64,000 bases of DNA, taken from Roseburia sp. 499 (GTDB lineage Bacteria > Bacillota > Clostridia > Lachnospirales > Lachnospiraceae). A model generated the notes under the pieces. The model was not told where the DNA came from. It ran no database searches and saw only the letters and a list, made by a program, of their open reading frames with translations. The stretch lies in contig NZ_CP135164.1 of NCBI RefSeq assembly GCF_001940225.2, positions 2,604,001 through 2,668,000 of the forward strand, read 5' to 3'. This document shows positions 62,172-64,000 of this stretch, in pieces; within the stretch, counting starts at the first letter, position 1, and every line of letters begins with the position of its first letter. Both the position numbers and the translations under genes were made by a program.

Positions 62172-64000
62172 CTACTCTGCATTTGTAAACCCATAACACT
62201 GCTGATCTATCAGATTTCCGGATGCGTCATATAAATTAAATAATGTCCAATAATATCCCGGTACCGGCTTCCATGTTGTCCACAAGGTCGTATCCTGTGC
62301 TCCACACTTTCCGGTTGTGTAAATCCATGCATCTAATCCCTGTACATACAAGTTACAATCTAAAATCTGCATCTCGTAATAATATCCCGGATTATTAAAA
62401 CTCTGAATACCAATCAAATATCCGTTTCCATTTGGATCCGGCATCTGGCAGATTGCCTTGATTGCATGACGGTAGTTCACTCCTACCGTTGTATTGACTG
62501 TTCTGCCTGCATTATCCCTTACCTCACAGTAAACTAAATAGTCACCACTGGTACTCGGTCTATAATGAATTCCATAATCTCCTGACCAGTCACTTGCCTG
62601 AATCCACTGTCCATTTTTCACATCATACACTAGCCAGCGATAAGATAATCCTGAAGTATCTACACCATCATTTACAACAGCTCCTCCTTCAATCAAACCA
62701 TTCTCATACTGCCAGAGATAAATTCCTACGGAAGACAGTGTTGATACTGTTCCATACTGATATCCCGTTGCTGCAGTAAGTATAGAGCTTGGGTTTCCTG
62801 CCACACGAACTTCACCTTGTACAAGATAATTCCCCTGTTTTGCCGGATACCAGTTTAAAATATTCTGGTTTAACTGCCAACCGCTCACAACTTCCCATAC
62901 ACAGGTACTCTGGTCATATACCAACCATCTGTATTCCAAATCTGTACTGCTGGACGTTGTAGCACTCATGGCCATCTGAACACACGGTCCGGTCTGTCCA
63001 TCCGGAATATAAAGCTGTGCTGATGTCAACGTAGCACTTGTCGGTGTTGCCTTCCAGATAATATCATCCGTCCAACTTGTAATCGGTGTCCCACTATCAT
63101 TTGGCGTAATATAACGCATATATGGGTCTACCACGGAAGCTGCCTGTGGCGTATCCATGTATTTGAATACATTATATGCCTGTCGTCCGGTACCATCTGC
63201 ATTCACCAATCCCTGATAAAGTCCCGCACCGGTAGCTCCCAGGTTATCCTTGTACTGAACATACATCATGGCATCTACCATATCATTTCTTGCTGCTGCA
63301 TAATACAGATATGCCAGGCTGGCTGCCTGTGCTTCCTCTCCAAGAGTTGCTGAATCAAATCCCTGTTCAGAAAGAATGATACGATGTGAGCTTCCATATG
63401 TATTCTTGATATAATCTGTCAGAACCTCTAAATTAGCAGCACACACAAAGTTGGAAGTTATATCATGTGACATATCTGCTGCTGCGTCTTTACTCCACAT
63501 GGTCTTATCCATCTTTCTAGGATACGCATGATATGCAATATTCCAGTTCTTTCCCTGCTCTCTTGCTGCAAATCCATCAATAAATGTTTTCGTTGGAATA
63601 CCTGTTCCTACTAAATTATCATACCAGTTATGTGTCGGACAAACATATGCCTTTGAATAAGGACTGTTGTCCTGGATTGCATTATACAAAAGATCAAAAG
63701 ATTTTACCGCTATATCAATATTCGTATTAACATCATATGTTCCACAATAATTATAATGCTGTGGTGCTGTAATCTCATTTCCTAAAATCCAATTCTGAAT
63801 AAAACAGTCAGACTGTCCAAAAACATCTGTTAAATAATGAAATGTTGCATTTAATGTTTCAACCGCTTCCGCATCCTGAACATTTAACGCATAATAGAAA
63901 TGTCCAGCTTCTCGTCCGCCAGGATAAATCAATTTCTGTAACTGTGGGTCTTCCGTCCACCCCATCAATATTTCAGCCGTAATGACTTTTCCTGCCGCAC
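62172..64000 (-). CDS. DUF5722-like secreted glycosidase-like protein with triple-tyrosine-like repeats (5' end cut by window edge)
   Basis: The frame is open to the window edge, and the residues before the first Met (AAGKVITAEILMGWTEDPQ) read as normal protein, so the true start lies outside. The first visible 300 residues form a domain like DUF5722, a TIM-barrel glycosidase relative (FIQNWILGNEITAPQHYNYCG, NIAYHAYPRKMDK, HRIILSEQGFDS). Repeats of the Y_Y_Y type follow (YRWLVYDQSTCVWEVVSGWQ, YRWLVYDVKNGQWIQASDWS), like those in the amidase at 51015-54146. The substrate is unknown; a surface or host polysaccharide is likely. Confidence 0.8.
   Translation of the reverse strand, partial: AAGKVITAEILMGWTEDPQLQKLIYPGGREAGHFYYALNVQDAEAVETLNATFHYLTDVFGQSDCFIQNWILGNEITAPQHYNYCGTYDVNTNIDIAVKSFDLLYNAIQDNSPYSKAYVCPTHNWYDNLVGTGIPTKTFIDGFAAREQGKNWNIAYHAYPRKMDKTMWSKDAAADMSHDITSNFVCAANLEVLTDYIKNTYGSSHRIILSEQGFDSATLGEEAQAASLAYLYYAAARNDMVDAMMYVQYKDNLGATGAGLYQGLVNADGTGRQAYNVFKYMDTPQAASVVDPYMRYITPNDSGTPITSWTDDIIWKATPTSATLTSAQLYIPDGQTGPCVQMAMSATTSSSTDLEYRWLVYDQSTCVWEVVSGWQLNQNILNWYPAKQGNYLVQGEVRVAGNPSSILTAATGYQYGTVSTLSSVGIYLWQYENGLIEGGAVVNDGVDTSGLSYRWLVYDVKNGQWIQASDWSGDYGIHYRPSTSGDYLVYCEVRDNAGRTVNTTVGVNYRHAIKAICQMPDPNGNGYLIGIQSFNNPGYYYEMQILDCNLYVQGLDAWIYTTGKCGAQDTTLWTTWKPVPGYYWTLFNLYDASGNLIDQQCYGFTNAE

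Overview
The window is an AT-rich chromosomal stretch from a low-GC Gram-positive anaerobe, most likely a gut Lachnospiraceae/Clostridia species. This rests on AGGAGG-type ribosome binding sites, sigma-A promoters with 17 bp spacers, a class B sortase with a PKTG-type substrate, several LCP proteins, a DUF1703-type ATPase, and many secreted wall proteins. Species assignment is inference. Nearly all genes lie on the minus strand, and both end genes (tex and a DUF5722-like secreted protein) run off the window.

Region 1 (1-17.2 kb) is housekeeping. It holds tex, a divergent DUF2752 gene, and an aspartate-family operon (ACT regulator, hom, a phosphomutase-like candidate homoserine kinase, lysC). 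A membrane-stress-like operon follows (Tim44-like zinc-ribbon, SPFH/YdjI, YdjG, YdjH/TPM) downstream of prfB, which carries a +1 programmed frameshift. Then come a DNA alkylation repair gene, a lipoprotein amidase, a polytopic membrane protein and pyk. A cloverleaf-like palindromic element lies upstream of pyk.

Region 2 (17.2-29.9 kb) holds an orphan carbamate kinase and htrA flanked by two large (613 and 563 bp) imperfect palindromes in opposite orientation. It continues with a GtrA-like protein, glmS, an LCP ligase and a glycopolymer assembly cluster (WecE-like aminotransferase, GtrB-like and two other GT2 enzymes, WbaP-like initiating transferase).

Region 3 (30.0-41.0 kb) is bracketed by two paralogous, previously unlabelled modules. 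Each has a tiny plus-strand peptide gene convergent with a large XRE-HTH/TPR regulator that is internally duplicated. Both peptide genes share the same promoter plan: a 53 bp dyad, exactly 20 bp, then CATAAT, with a poor -35. The two peptides end in the same pattern, TxP[D/E][F/W]xxxx[Y/F]. I read these as RRNPP-like peptide-sensing modules. Between them lie two LCP proteins, a class B sortase, its probable APKTG substrate, an ArnE/ArnF-like transporter pair and a tandem GT2 enzyme.

Region 4 (41-51 kb) is accessory. It has an AAA/PD-(D/E)XK protein, another long GT2 enzyme, a solitary tyrosine recombinase, a Septu-like ptuA-ptuB defence pair, a decayed IS4-like transposase and a truncated DUF4143 ATPase.

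Region 5 (51-64 kb) is a cell-surface locus. It has a 1043-residue amidase/glucosaminidase, then an operon of ugd, four secreted proteins sharing one ~170-residue wall-binding-like module (with CAP, transglutaminase or unknown partner domains) and a UDP-glucuronate 4-epimerase. It ends in the partial DUF5722-like protein.
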